Shown piece by piece: positions 36,524-45,745 of a stretch of DNA of 64,000 nt (the stretch's first letter is position 1; each line of letters starts with the position of its first letter). Position numbers and translations under genes: made by a program. Source of the DNA: Bradyrhizobium sp. CCBAU 51765 (lineage in GTDB: Bacteria; Pseudomonadota; Alphaproteobacteria; Rhizobiales; Xanthobacteraceae); the NCBI RefSeq assembly GCF_015291725.1, contig NZ_CP030038.1, positions 3,647,001-3,711,000 on the forward strand, read 5' to 3'. The notes under the pieces are model-generated. The model saw only the letters and a list, made by a program, of their open reading frames with translations. It searched no databases and had not been told where the DNA came from.

Positions 36524-37276
36524 ATGGAATGGACCGACGAAGGCATCGTGCTGGGGGTGCGGCGGCATGGCGAGAGCAGCGCCATCGTCGAGCTGCTGAC
36601 GCGCGCCCATGGCCGGCATCTCGGCCTCGTCCGCGGCGGCGCCGGCTCGCGGATGCGGCCGCTCTTGCAGCCCGGCAACAGCGTCAGCGCGGTGTGGCGG
36701 GCGCGGCTCGACGAGCATCTCGGGACCTATGCGGTCGAGGGATTGAAGCTGCGCGCGGCGACGCTGCTGGCATCGTCCCACGGGGTCTATGGCGTCACCC
36801 ATCTCGCCTCGGTTGCGCGGCTCTTGCCGGAGCGCGATCCGCACGAAGAGATCTTTGCGTTGCTCGAACATTCGCTCGACGATTTCGAGGACATCGGCAG
36901 CGCCGCCGTGCATCTGATCCATTTCGAGCTGGCGATGCTCGCCGAGCTGGGTTTCGGCCTGGCGCTGGAGAATTGCGCGGTGACCGGCGAGACCACGGAC
37001 CTGATCTACGTCTCGCCGAAATCCGGCGGTGCGGTGTCGCGCGGCGCGGGCGAGCCGTGGCGCGACCGGTTGTTGCGGTTGCCGGCCTTTCTGCGCCATG
37101 GCGAGACCGCGAGCGATCTCACCGAGCAGGATCTCCAGGACGGCTTCCGGCTCACCGGCCTGTTCCTGCTGCGTCACGTGCTGGAGCCGCGCGGGCAGGG
37201 CCATTCCGATGCGCGGGCCGGCTTCATCAACGCCCTGATACGGCAGCAGGCGAGGGCAGCGATTCCCGCGCCATGA
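36524..37276 (+). CDS. recO: DNA repair protein RecO
   Basis: Loads RecA with RecF and RecR during recombination and gap repair. 250 residues from ATG 36524 ([21 protein letters not shown]), the family start; frames extending upstream read into the repeat. The OB-fold part [25 protein letters not shown] and the later helical part ([25 protein letters not shown]) are both present. The Zn-cluster Cys set of some RecO proteins is reduced to one here (ENCAVTG). Confidence 0.95.
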   Translation: MEWTDEGIVLGVRRHGESSAIVELLTRAHGRHLGLVRGGAGSRMRPLLQPGNSVSAVWRARLDEHLGTYAVEGLKLRAATLLASSHGVYGVTHLASVARLLPERDPHEEIFALLEHSLDDFEDIGSAAVHLIHFELAMLAELGFGLALENCAVTGETTDLIYVSPKSGGAVSRGAGEPWRDRLLRLPAFLRHGETASDLTEQDLQDGFRLTGLFLLRHVLEPRGQGHSDARAGFINALIRQQARAAIPAP

Positions 37277-37376
37277 GCTCATCGGGACTCTGCACTGCCC
37301 GTTGGCATGGAGTTCCCCGGAACGAAATCGGGCCGGTCGAGTTCGCCTTCAGGTTCCACAACGGGGGACAGCCTAA

Positions 37377-37664
37377 ATGTTGATCAGGGGATTCGCCTTC
37401 TCCGCGGCGCTGTTTGCGCTTGCGCCCGATGCAATGGCCGGCGAGCCGCAACCCGGCTTGTTTCGCCGGGCTTCCTGCACAGTCGTCCGGTATTATGTGG
37501 CAAAATATTCTGCTGCGGCCGCAGAGACATGGGCGCGGGCCCATGGCGCGACCGAGGCCGAGATCGAGGCCGCCCGCCGCTGCGTGAGCAATGCGCCGGC
37601 ACCCACCCAAACGCCTGGTCAGGCCAAAACCCAGACATTCACGGCCGGCTGGGCAGGCCACTAG
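37377..37664 (+). CDS. Small exported protein, unknown
   Basis: 95 residues. The signal peptide MLIRGFAFSAALFALAPDAM ends with AMA and cleaves before Gly23. The mature part has two Cys (RASCTVVRYYVAKYSAAAAE and EAARRCVSNA) that could pair as a disulfide, an Ala-rich helix and a Pro/Thr tail. No family recognised. It sits between recO and parC, 60 bases before the latter. Confidence 0.7.
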   Translation: MLIRGFAFSAALFALAPDAMAGEPQPGLFRRASCTVVRYYVAKYSAAAAETWARAHGATEAEIEAARRCVSNAPAPTQTPGQAKTQTFTAGWAGH

Positions 37665-37725
37665 GCCGCCCCCAGGGAACCATTCGATCCTTGCCCGATT
37701 CGCTTCCACGGTTTAACCGGGCGGC

Positions 37726-39984
37726 ATGGGAAAACGAATCGTTCCGCCGGAAGAACCGGCCGAAATCCATGATGTGCCGCTGCGCGAGGCGCTGGAAGAG
37801 CGCTATCTCGCCTATGCGCTCTCCACCATCATGCACCGCGCGCTGCCGGACGCACGCGACGGCCTGAAGCCGGTGCACCGCCGCATCCTCTACGGCATGC
37901 GGCTGCTCAGGCTCGACCCCGGCACGGCCTTCAAGAAATCCGCGAAGATCGTCGGCGACGTGATGGGCTCGTTCCATCCGCATGGCGACCAGGCGATCTA
38001 CGACGCCATGGTGCGCCTCGCGCAGGATTTCTCCTCGCGCTATCCGCTGGTCGACGGCCAGGGCAATTTCGGCAATATCGACGGCGATAACCCCGCCGCC
38101 TACCGCTACACCGAAGCGCGCATGACCGACGTCGCGCGGCTTCTGCTCGACGGCATCGACGAGGACGGCGTCGAATTCCGCGCCAATTACGACGGCCAGT
38201 CGAAAGAGCCGGTCGTGCTGCCCGGCGGCTTTCCGAACCTGCTCGCCAACGGCGCGCAGGGCATCGCGGTCGGCATGGCGACCTCGATTCCGCCGCACAA
38301 CGCCGCCGAGCTCTGTGACGCCGCGCTGCATCTGATCGAGAAGCCCGACGCGAAATCCAGGGCGTTGCTGAAGTGGGTGAAGGGTCCGGACTTCCCGACG
38401 GGCGGCATCTGCGTCGATTCCAAGCAGGCCATCGCGGAGGCCTATGCAACGGGCCGCGGCTCGTTCCGCGTCCGCGCGAGATGGCAGCAGGAAGAGGGCG
38501 CGCGCGGCACCTGGGTGATCGTCGTCACCGAGATCCCCTTCCTGGTGCAGAAGTCGCGCCTGATCGAGAAGATCGCCGAACTGCTGGACCAGAAGAAATT
38601 GCCGCTGGTCGGCGACATCAGGGACGAGTCGGCCGAAGACGTCCGCATCGTGATCGAGCCGAAGTCCAAGAATGTCGATCCCGCGCTGATGATGGAATCG
38701 CTATTCCGGCTGACCGAGCTCGAGAACAAGATTCCGCTGAACCTGAACGTGCTGATCAAGGGGCGCGTCCCCAAGGTGGTCGGCCTTGCGGAGGCCTTGC
38801 GCGAATGGCTCGACCATCTCCGCGACGTGCTGATCCGCCGCACCAAGCACCGTAAGGGCGAGATCGAGCACCGGCTCGAAATCCTCGGCGGTCTGCTGAT
38901 CGCCTATCTCAACATCGACGAGGTGATCCGGATCATCCGCACCGAGGACGAGCCGAAGCCGGCCTTGATCAAGGCGTTCAAGCTCACCGAGTTGCAGGCC
39001 GACTCCATCCTCAACATGCGGCTGCGCAATCTGCGCAAGCTCGAAGAGATGGAGATCCGCACCGAGGACAAGGATCTGCGGAAGGAGCTGAAGGGCATCG
39101 AGGCCCTGCTGGCCTCCGAGCCTGAGCAGTGGAAGAAGGTCAGCGAGCAGGTTGCCAAGGTCCGCGACATGTTCGGGCCCAAGACGCCGCTCGGCAAGCG
39201 CCGCACCACCTTTGCCGACGCGCCCGAGCACGATCTCGCCGCGATCGAGGAGGCCTTCGTCGAGCGCGAGCCGGTGACCGTCGTCGTCTCCGACAAGGGC
39301 TGGATTCGCACCATGAAGGGGCACGTCGAGGATCTCTCGGGCCTCGCCTTCAAGCAGGACGACAAGCTCGGCTTCGCCTTCTTCGCGGAGACGACCTCGA
39401 AGCTGTTGCTGTTCGCGACCAACGGCAAGTTCTACTCGCTCGACGTCGCGAAGCTTCCGGGCGGCCGAGGTCACGGCGAGCCGATCCGCCTGTTCATCGA
39501 CCTCGAGCAGGAAGCCGCGCCCGTCGCGCTGTTCGTCCACAAGGGCGGACGCAAATTCCTGGTCGCGAGCCACGAGGGCCAGGGCTTCGTCGTCAACGAG
39601 GATGATTGCGTCGGCACCACCAAGAAGGGCAAGCAGGTCCTCAACGTCGACATGCCGAACGAGGCGTGCGCGATCACCGAGGTGCTCGGCGACACCGTCG
39701 CGGTCATCGGCGACAACCGCAAGATGCTGGTCTTCCCGCTCGACCAGGTGCCGGAAATGGCACGCGGCCGCGGCGTTCGCCTGCAGAAGTACAAGGATGG
39801 CGGCCTTTCGGATATTGCCGTGTTCGACGCCAAGGCCGGCCTGACCTGGAAGGACTCCGCCGGTCGCGAATTCTCCGCGACCATGAAGGAGCTCGCCGAG
39901 TGGCAGGGCACCCGCGCCGACGCCGGCCGCCTGCCGCCGAAGGGTTTTCCGAAGTCGAACAAGTTCGGCAAGGTGATCGGGTAG
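37726..39984 (+). CDS. parC: DNA topoisomerase IV subunit A
   Basis: Breaks and rejoins DNA to separate replicated chromosomes, together with ParE (not in this window). 752 residues. Active-site Tyr128 is in [11 protein letters not shown]. The quinolone-determining region reads [12 protein letters not shown] (84-95), so Gln89 stands where E. coli ParC has Ser80, and Asp93 where it has Glu84. The C-terminal blade repeats are visible ([52 protein letters not shown]). It closes the housekeeping string. Confidence 0.97.
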   Translation: MGKRIVPPEEPAEIHDVPLREALEERYLAYALSTIMHRALPDARDGLKPVHRRILYGMRLLRLDPGTAFKKSAKIVGDVMGSFHPHGDQAIYDAMVRLAQDFSSRYPLVDGQGNFGNIDGDNPAAYRYTEARMTDVARLLLDGIDEDGVEFRANYDGQSKEPVVLPGGFPNLLANGAQGIAVGMATSIPPHNAAELCDAALHLIEKPDAKSRALLKWVKGPDFPTGGICVDSKQAIAEAYATGRGSFRVRARWQQEEGARGTWVIVVTEIPFLVQKSRLIEKIAELLDQKKLPLVGDIRDESAEDVRIVIEPKSKNVDPALMMESLFRLTELENKIPLNLNVLIKGRVPKVVGLAEALREWLDHLRDVLIRRTKHRKGEIEHRLEILGGLLIAYLNIDEVIRIIRTEDEPKPALIKAFKLTELQADSILNMRLRNLRKLEEMEIRTEDKDLRKELKGIEALLASEPEQWKKVSEQVAKVRDMFGPKTPLGKRRTTFADAPEHDLAAIEEAFVEREPVTVVVSDKGWIRTMKGHVEDLSGLAFKQDDKLGFAFFAETTSKLLLFATNGKFYSLDVAKLPGGRGHGEPIRLFIDLEQEAAPVALFVHKGGRKFLVASHEGQGFVVNEDDCVGTTKKGKQVLNVDMPNEACAITEVLGDTVAVIGDNRKMLVFPLDQVPEMARGRGVRLQKYKDGGLSDIAVFDAKAGLTWKDSAGREFSATMKELAEWQGTRADAGRLPPKGFPKSNKFGKVIG

Positions 39985-39993
39985 GGTGGTGTG

Positions 39994-40130
39994 GTGTCCC
40001 GGACGCGCTGCAACGCCCTTCGCGTTGCTGCGCAGAGCCGGGATCCATGCCGCGCGGATTGCCTGGCGACCTGGGCCCCGGCTCAGCAGCGCACCGCCGA
40101 AGAAGCGCTGCGCTGCGTCCGGGGCACGAG
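39994..40130. repeat. Palindromic repeat (GTCCCGGACGCG / CGTCCGGGGCAC type)
   Basis: Tips TGTCCCGGACGCGCTGCAAC and GCGCTGCGTCCGGGGCACGA are inverted, with an inner pair GAGCCGGGATCC / GGGCCCCGGCTC. It shows general likeness to the element at 59319-59451, which has the same outer and inner parts. It follows parC directly. Confidence 0.75.
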
Positions 40131-40154
40131 ATTGGTGCCCAACTGCATCCACAT

Positions 40155-40234
40155 CGTCATTGCGAGCGCAGCGACGCGATCCAGAGTCTTTTCGCGGTGG
40201 CAGTCCGGATTGCGTCGCTGCGCTCGCAATGACG
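40155..40234. repeat. CGTCATTGCGAG repeat with 23-bp perfect arms
   Basis: Positions 40155-40177 (CGTCATTGCGAGCGCAGC...) are the exact reverse complement of 40212-40234, with a 34-base centre. The same tip recurs at 4478, 43629 and 52921. Between parC and the binding-protein gene at 40387. Confidence 0.9.
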
Positions 40235-40386
40235 GGATGCGATGGAGTTGCGCTCCAACCCTGAAGTGCACATCCGCGCAAACGCGCGGCTGATAGCCGT
40301 GTGCGCATACGTGCTTCTGCCGTGTGGGCACGAACATTGCTTTTTGCTGGCGACCATAACCGTTTCGCCAAGGCAAGAAGAAACCA

Positions 40387-41937
40387 ATGTTCAAACTCAA
40401 GTCTTTCATTCCCGCGCTGTTCGGCCTCGCGCTGGCCGCGGCGCCTGCGCATGCGGCGGGGAATCTCGTCGCGGTGCTCGAGGCGGAAATCGTCACGCTC
40501 GATCCGCATTTCTCCACAGCCTATATTTCGCGCACGTTTGGCTACATGGTGTTCGATACGCTGTTTGCGAAGGACTCCAAGGGCGACATCAAACCGCAGC
40601 TGGTGCAGGACTGGAAAGTCTCGCCCGATGGCCTGACCTACAGTTTCACCCTGCGCGATGGCCTGAAGTGGCATGATGGCCAGCCGGTCACCGCGGCCGA
40701 TTGCGTGGCCTCGCTGCGCCGCTGGGGCACGCGCAGCGCGCTCGGCCGCCGCATCTTCGCGATCACCGCTTCGCTCGAGCCGACCGATGCCAAGACCTTC
40801 GTGCTGACGTTGAAGGAGCCGTCGGGTCTCGTCATCGATGCGCTCGGCAATCCGGTCAGCCCCGTCGCCTTCATGATGCCCGAGCGCATCGCCAAGACGC
40901 CCGGCGATCAGCGCATCACCGAGATCATCGGTTCCGGCCCGTTCGTCTATAGCAAGGCCGATCACCGCACCGGCGATCGCATGATCCTGAAGAAGTTCGC
41001 CGACTATGTGCCGCGCCCCGAGCCCGCCGACTTCCTCGCCGGCGGCAAGCGAGTCAATGTCGACACGCTGGAGATCCGCGTCATTCCCGACGGTGCGACC
41101 GCAGCCTCCGCGCTCCAGGCCGGCGAGATCGACTTCATGCAATACGCCCCGTTCGATCTGTTGCCGCAGCTGGAGAAGAACTCCCGCGTCAAGCTCGTCA
41201 ACTTCACCGGCGGCAACATGTTCGCAGGCGCCTATCGTCTCAACGCCGCGTCGAAACCGTTCGACGATCCCGCGATCCGGCGCGTGCTGTGGAAGCTGGT
41301 CGATCAGCGCGAAGTGCTGGATGCGCTCGGGCTCGATGCCAAATACGCCACACCGTGCGCGACGTTCTTCACCTGCGGCACCACCTATGAAAGCAAGGCC
41401 GGCACCGAAGCGGCGGCAAAGCCGTCGATCGAAGCGGCGAAGGCCGCGCTGAAGGCGACCAAATATGCCGGCGAACCCGTCGTCGTCATGGAGGCCAACG
41501 ATCTCGAAGCCCCGCGCGTCTCGGCGCAGGTGCTTGCGGAACGGCTGAAGGCTGCCGGCTTCAACGTCGATCTGCAGGTGATGGATTGGGCGAGCGTGCT
41601 GGCGCGCCGCGCCAAGAAGGAGGGCTGGAGCGTCTATGGCGTTCACGCCGGTGGCTTCGATCTGGGCTCGCCGCTGACCAATGTCATGGTTGCCTTCAAC
41701 TGCGCCGACTTCACCGGCTGGCAATGCGATGCGCGCATCACGCCCTTGACGGAAGCCTTCGCCAAGGCGCCGGCCGAGGAGGACCGCAAGAAGATCGCGG
41801 GCGAGATCCAGGCCGTCATGTACGATCAGGCACCCGCGATTCCGTGGGGCCAGTTCGCCCAGCCGGCCGCCTATCGCGCGACCCTGCGCGGTCTGATACC
41901 GTCCGCCATCCCGGTGTTCTGGAACGTTGAGAAGTAA
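40387..41937 (+). CDS. ABC transporter substrate-binding protein, peptide/opine/nickel (family 5) type
   Basis: 516 residues, exported: signal MFKLKSFIPALFGLALAAAP with cleavage after AHA. The SBP_bac_5 fold is shown by TLDPHFSTAYISRTFGYMVFDTLF, the DGLTYSFTLRDGLKWHDGQPVTA signature, and later AINP-like region AYRLNAASKPFDDPAIRRVLWKLVD. Such proteins deliver peptides or other solutes to an ABC permease; no permease or ATPase gene is adjacent. Instead, an oxidoreductase gene starts 4 bases after it, so the pair may handle one substrate. That substrate is unknown. Confidence 0.9.
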   Translation: MFKLKSFIPALFGLALAAAPAHAAGNLVAVLEAEIVTLDPHFSTAYISRTFGYMVFDTLFAKDSKGDIKPQLVQDWKVSPDGLTYSFTLRDGLKWHDGQPVTAADCVASLRRWGTRSALGRRIFAITASLEPTDAKTFVLTLKEPSGLVIDALGNPVSPVAFMMPERIAKTPGDQRITEIIGSGPFVYSKADHRTGDRMILKKFADYVPRPEPADFLAGGKRVNVDTLEIRVIPDGATAASALQAGEIDFMQYAPFDLLPQLEKNSRVKLVNFTGGNMFAGAYRLNAASKPFDDPAIRRVLWKLVDQREVLDALGLDAKYATPCATFFTCGTTYESKAGTEAAAKPSIEAAKAALKATKYAGEPVVVMEANDLEAPRVSAQVLAERLKAAGFNVDLQVMDWASVLARRAKKEGWSVYGVHAGGFDLGSPLTNVMVAFNCADFTGWQCDARITPLTEAFAKAPAEEDRKKIAGEIQAVMYDQAPAIPWGQFAQPAAYRATLRGLIPSAIPVFWNVEK

Positions 41938-41941
41938 CGCG

Positions 41942-43486
41942 ATGTACGATGTCATTGTTGTCGGCGGCGGCTCCGCCGGCGCCGCTGTTGCGGCACGGCT
42001 GTCCGAGGATCCCGCACGGCGCGTCCTGCTGCTCGAAGCGGGGCGCGACTGGCGCGCCGATGAGGCACCCTGGGAAGTGCGGACGCCCAATCCCATTCCG
42101 ATCATCCACAAGCGCGAATACCAGGAGAAATGGCAATGGCCTGACCTTCTGACGCGCCGGGTGGCGGGGCAGGAGCCTCGCTTCTACTGGCGCGGCAAGG
42201 GGCTCGGCGGCTCATCGATGATGAACGGCCAGATAGCCATCCGCGGCGTTGCGGACGCCTTCGACGAATGGGCGGCCAATGGCTGCACCGGCTGGTCTGC
42301 GAAGGAGGTGATGCCGCTGTTCTCCGTGATCGAGGACGATCTGGAATTCGGCGACGCCGAGGGCCACGGCCGCGGCGGGCCGTTGCCGGTCTATCGCGCG
42401 CCACCCGAAAAGTGGGGTCCGATCGATCGCGGCTTGCGCGATGCGGCGCTCGCGGCCGGGTATCCCTGGTGTGCCGATGTCAACGGCCCGGACGGCGAGG
42501 GTGTCGCCTGCTATCCCATCAACAGCCGCGACAGCCGGCGCATCACCACCAATGAGGGCTATCTCGAGCCCGCGCGCGGCCGCGCCAATCTGGAGATCCG
42601 CGGCCATGCGCTGGTCGATCGCGTGCTGATCAGCGACGGCCGCGCAACAGGCGTTCGCGTTCATGCCGAGGGGCAGGGCACAAGCGAGATCAGCGCGCGC
42701 CAGATCGTGCTCTGCGCCGGCGCCATTCACAGTCCGGCGATCCTGCTGCGCTCGGGCATCGGACCAGCCGAGGAGTTGCGGGCGATGGGGATCGCGGTCG
42801 CGCGCGATCTGCCGGTGGGGCGGCACTTCTTCGACCACCCGCTGTTTCGCGCCACGATCCAGCTCCGGGAGGAGCTTCGCCCCACCGATCCCGATACGCG
42901 CCACACCAATTGCTGCGTGACCTACTCCTCGGGCCTCGCCGATGGCGGCAAGCGCGACATGATCCTGATCGCGTTCAATCACCGCGGCATCGGGGTAGCA
43001 GGGGCGATTGGCGCCGGGCTGTTCAACGCCTATTCGCGCGGCACGCTCAAATTGGCCTCGACCGATCCCGCGATCGATCCCGTCGTCGAGGAGAACATGC
43101 TGGCCGATCCCCGCGACATGCTGCGGATGATGGATGCGGTGAAACGCCTCGCCGTCATCACCTCCCAGCCGGCGCTGTCGGGCATCGCCGACTGGATCCG
43201 GCTGACCGACACCGACCTGACGCTGCCGCAGGCAGCCAGCCTGCCGGATCACGAGCTCGACGCGGTGCTGCGTCGTGAGACCGGCGACATCCAGCACGCC
43301 GCCGGCAGCTGCCGCATGAGCGGCGTTGGCGATCCCGATGGCGTGGTCAACCCCGATGGCACGGTGAAGGGCATCGCAGGCTTGCGCGTCGCCGACGCCT
43401 CGATCATGCCGTCGGATTGCCGGGCCAACACGCATTTCACGACGGTGGTGATTGGGGAAGCGATCGCGCGGATGATGATGCGGTAG
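41942..43486 (+). CDS. GMC family FAD-dependent oxidoreductase
   Basis: 514 residues from ATG 41942 (MYDVIVVGGGSAGAAVAARL, with the FAD dinucleotide fold GGGSAG at 8-13). GMC signature 1 is GKGLGGSSMMNGQIAIRG and signature 2 CAGAIHSPAILLRSGIGP. The C-terminal active site shows HAAGSCRM and RANTHFTTVVIGE, with the conserved His. Family members oxidise alcohols such as choline, glucose or polyethylene glycol. It follows the binding protein gene by 4 bases. Substrate unknown. Confidence 0.9.
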   Translation: MYDVIVVGGGSAGAAVAARLSEDPARRVLLLEAGRDWRADEAPWEVRTPNPIPIIHKREYQEKWQWPDLLTRRVAGQEPRFYWRGKGLGGSSMMNGQIAIRGVADAFDEWAANGCTGWSAKEVMPLFSVIEDDLEFGDAEGHGRGGPLPVYRAPPEKWGPIDRGLRDAALAAGYPWCADVNGPDGEGVACYPINSRDSRRITTNEGYLEPARGRANLEIRGHALVDRVLISDGRATGVRVHAEGQGTSEISARQIVLCAGAIHSPAILLRSGIGPAEELRAMGIAVARDLPVGRHFFDHPLFRATIQLREELRPTDPDTRHTNCCVTYSSGLADGGKRDMILIAFNHRGIGVAGAIGAGLFNAYSRGTLKLASTDPAIDPVVEENMLADPRDMLRMMDAVKRLAVITSQPALSGIADWIRLTDTDLTLPQAASLPDHELDAVLRRETGDIQHAAGSCRMSGVGDPDGVVNPDGTVKGIAGLRVADASIMPSDCRANTHFTTVVIGEAIARMMMR

Positions 43487-43500
43487 AGCGACAACAACGG

Positions 43501-43604
43501 TGTCATGCCCCGGCTCGACCGGGGCATCCAGTACGCCGCGGCCTTTCTTCTCAATCACGCCCGTCTCGGAGTACGGATCGCCCGGTCAAGCCGGGCGATG
43601 ACAC
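43501..43604. repeat. Palindromic repeat (GTCATGCCCCGGC / CGCCCGGTC type)
   Basis: Left hairpin GCCCCGGCTCGACCGGGGC, phrase GATCCAGTACGCCG-like CATCCAGTACGCCGCGG, right hairpin GCCCGGTCAAGCCGGGC. Tips TGTCAT and ATGACA are inverted. It follows the GMC gene. Confidence 0.75.
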
Positions 43605-43628
43605 CGAGCGTGGGGCAAGCGGCTCCCA

Positions 43629-43745
43629 CGTCATTGCGAGCCAACGGGTCCGCGCGAACCGCGGCCCGACGACAGGCTCCGCGAAGCAATCCAGGATCTT
43701 TCCGCGGAGACAGTCTGGATTGCTTCGCTGCGCTCGCAATGACGG
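43629..43745. repeat. CGTCATTGCGAG repeat, long copy
   Basis: Begins CGTCATTGCGAGCC and ends GCTCGCAATGACGG. The middle has AAGCAATCCAGGATCTTTCC opposite GTCTGGATTGCTTCGCTGCG. Compared with the copy at 52921-53009 it holds about 30 extra bases near the left arm (GGGTCCGCGCGAACCGCGG). Confidence 0.8.
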
Positions 43746-43824
43746 AGCAAGCGGGGAGGCCATCGCTCTCCAGTTCACACTCAAACAGCGACCCTTGCAT
43801 GTCCGCAAAGGCAATGTTCGGCGT

Positions 43825-44580
43825 TCAGATCATCTGGCCGCCTGATACTTCAATCCGTTGCCCCGTAACCCAGCGATTGTCCTCACTCAGCAGGCTGGCG
43901 ACCATCGGCCCGATATCATCCGGCACACCAACGCGGCCCAGCGCAGTCATGCCGGCGAATTGCTTGTTCACGTCGGGATTATCACGCACCAGGCCGCCGC
44001 CAAAGTCGGTTTCGATCGCGCCGGGCGCAACGCTGTTGACGCGGATGCCACGCGGCCCAAGTTCCCTGGCCATGCAGACCGCCATCATGTCAGCGGCGGC
44101 TTTCGCCATGGTGTAGACGGCGAAGCCCGGATAGGTGACGCGCGTCAGGCCACTGCCGATGGTGACGATCGAGCCACCGTCGGCCATCAGGGGCAACAAG
44201 GCCTGGGTGAGGAAGAATACGCCTTTGACATGCAGGTTCATCTGCTGATCGAACTGAGCCTCGGTGGTCTCGCCGAGCGGGGCGAAGAGGCCGTCGCCGG
44301 CATTGTGCACGAGGTAGTCGAAGCTCTCGCGACCAAATTTCTCCTTCAGCGTCTGGCCCAGTCTTCGCGCGAAGGAGGGAAATTTGGCGACGTCGGCGCT
44401 GTCCAATTGAAAGGCCACGGCCCGGCGTCCCAGCGCCTCGATCTCGGAAACGGCGCTCTCCGCGAGGTCCGAACGGCTTCGGTATGTGATGATGACATCG
44501 CTGCCCTTGCGCGCGATGTTGACGGCCATGTTGCGGCCAAGGCCGCGGCTCGCACCGGTGACGATTGCAATTTTTGTCAT
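43825..44580 (-). CDS. Short-chain dehydrogenase/reductase
   Basis: 251 residues from ATG 44580, with AAGGAGAC seven bases upstream. NAD(P) motif TGASRGLGRN is at 9-18, NAG at the middle strand (VHNAGDG), Ser in TIGSGLTRV and catalytic YTMAKAAAD (Tyr-x-x-x-Lys). Closing SEDNRWVTGQRIEVSGGQ is standard for SDRs. Arg after the Rossmann strand (TYRSRSD) hints at NADP. Substrate unknown. It is divergent from an AraC regulator that likely controls it. Confidence 0.92.
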   Translation of the reverse strand: MTKIAIVTGASRGLGRNMAVNIARKGSDVIITYRSRSDLAESAVSEIEALGRRAVAFQLDSADVAKFPSFARRLGQTLKEKFGRESFDYLVHNAGDGLFAPLGETTEAQFDQQMNLHVKGVFFLTQALLPLMADGGSIVTIGSGLTRVTYPGFAVYTMAKAAADMMAVCMARELGPRGIRVNSVAPGAIETDFGGGLVRDNPDVNKQFAGMTALGRVGVPDDIGPMVASLLSEDNRWVTGQRIEVSGGQMI

Positions 44581-44794
44581 GTGATGTCTCCTTCGTTTGA
44601 CACGGCGAAGGTGGCAGACACCGCGGCATTCGAGTTGCCGGATCCTTGAGCCTTCTTGCCTAATCCTCCAAATGACCGCGAGTGTCGCTCGGGCCGGGCC
44701 GTCGCTGCGTTGAACGATCAATTCACATGCCCAAAGTTGGAGCAGTCCGGCCATGTCCGGTTGCCGGAGCCCGCGGCTGGTATAAATTCGTGGA

Positions 44795-45688
44795 ATGACA
44801 ACGACCTTGCTCGAAACTGTTCGCCGCTATGCGGACTTGCATTCCGACCAAAACGGCACGGCCAGGACGCCAATCCCGGGCCTTACGGCCATACGGGCGC
44901 TGACGCAGGGCCAGCTTCAATACGCGATCAACCGGCCGCTCGTTGCGCTCGTCCTGCAGGGCCGTAAACGCGTGACAATGGGATCTCACAGCTTCGATTT
45001 CGGCGCGGGGGAGTCGCTCTTGATCTCGGCGGATGTGCCGACTGTCAGCCAGATTACCCGCGCCAGCGTAAAGGCCCCATATTTTTCCCTGGTCGTTGAG
45101 CTCGACCCGGCGGTGATCGCGAGTCTGATCGTGGAGATGAACCTTGCTCCCGAGCAGCAAGGCATTCCCGTGCGCGTCGATCCGACCGAATCGGAGGTCG
45201 CCGATGCCGCGCTCCGCTTGATGCGGCTGCTCGAGCGTCCGTCTTCTTTGCCGGTTCTGCGATCTCAGTTCGTTCGCGAAATTCACTATTGGCTGCTGGC
45301 GGGGCGACACGGCGCGGCAATAAGGGCCCTCGGGGTCGCCGACAGCCATGCGCAACGTATCGCGCGCGCCGTCGCGATCATTCGTTCCGAATATGCAAAG
45401 CCGCTGCGCATCGAACGCCTGGCGGAAGCGGCTGCCATGAGTCCTTCCTCGTTTCACCAGCACTTCCGCGCGATTACATCACTCAGTCCCTTGCAATTTC
45501 AGAAGCAGCTGCGGCTCATTGAGGCGCGTAGGATGATGTTGTCGGAGGGCTCTGACGTGAGCAGCGCGGCCTTCGGAGTAGGTTACGAAAGCGTCTCGCA
45601 ATTCACGAGAGAATATGGGCGCTTGTTCGGGCTGTCGCCTGCCAAGGATATCAAGGCCGCGCTCGGTCAACTGGACACCGCAGCCTGA
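44795..45688 (+). CDS. AraC family transcriptional regulator
   Basis: 297 residues. The N-terminal half fits the AraC_N (PF06719) type: PIPGLTAIRALTQGQLQYAINRPLVALVLQGRKRV. The C-terminal double HTH begins near 195 (ARAVAIIRSEYAKPLRIERLAEAAAMSPSSFHQHFRAITS) and ends RMMLSEGSDVSSAAFGVGYES. Regulators of this subtype, such as YqhC of E. coli, sense aldehydes and activate a neighbouring reductase; here the divergent SDR gene fits such a pairing by position. That role is inference. Confidence 0.9.
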   Translation: MTTTLLETVRRYADLHSDQNGTARTPIPGLTAIRALTQGQLQYAINRPLVALVLQGRKRVTMGSHSFDFGAGESLLISADVPTVSQITRASVKAPYFSLVVELDPAVIASLIVEMNLAPEQQGIPVRVDPTESEVADAALRLMRLLERPSSLPVLRSQFVREIHYWLLAGRHGAAIRALGVADSHAQRIARAVAIIRSEYAKPLRIERLAEAAAMSPSSFHQHFRAITSLSPLQFQKQLRLIEARRMMLSEGSDVSSAAFGVGYESVSQFTREYGRLFGLSPAKDIKAALGQLDTAA

Positions 45689-45745
45689 CGCTAAGCCGGA
45701 TCATCGACCACCCGGGACATGCAAGGTAACGGCGCTCTCCTCTCC

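Noticed and set aside
38701..42111. Minus-strand open frame of over 1100 codons
   Set aside because: It lies antisense to parC, the binding-protein and GMC genes; composition is Arg/His/Gly-rich with no domain, a known effect of third-position G+C bias.
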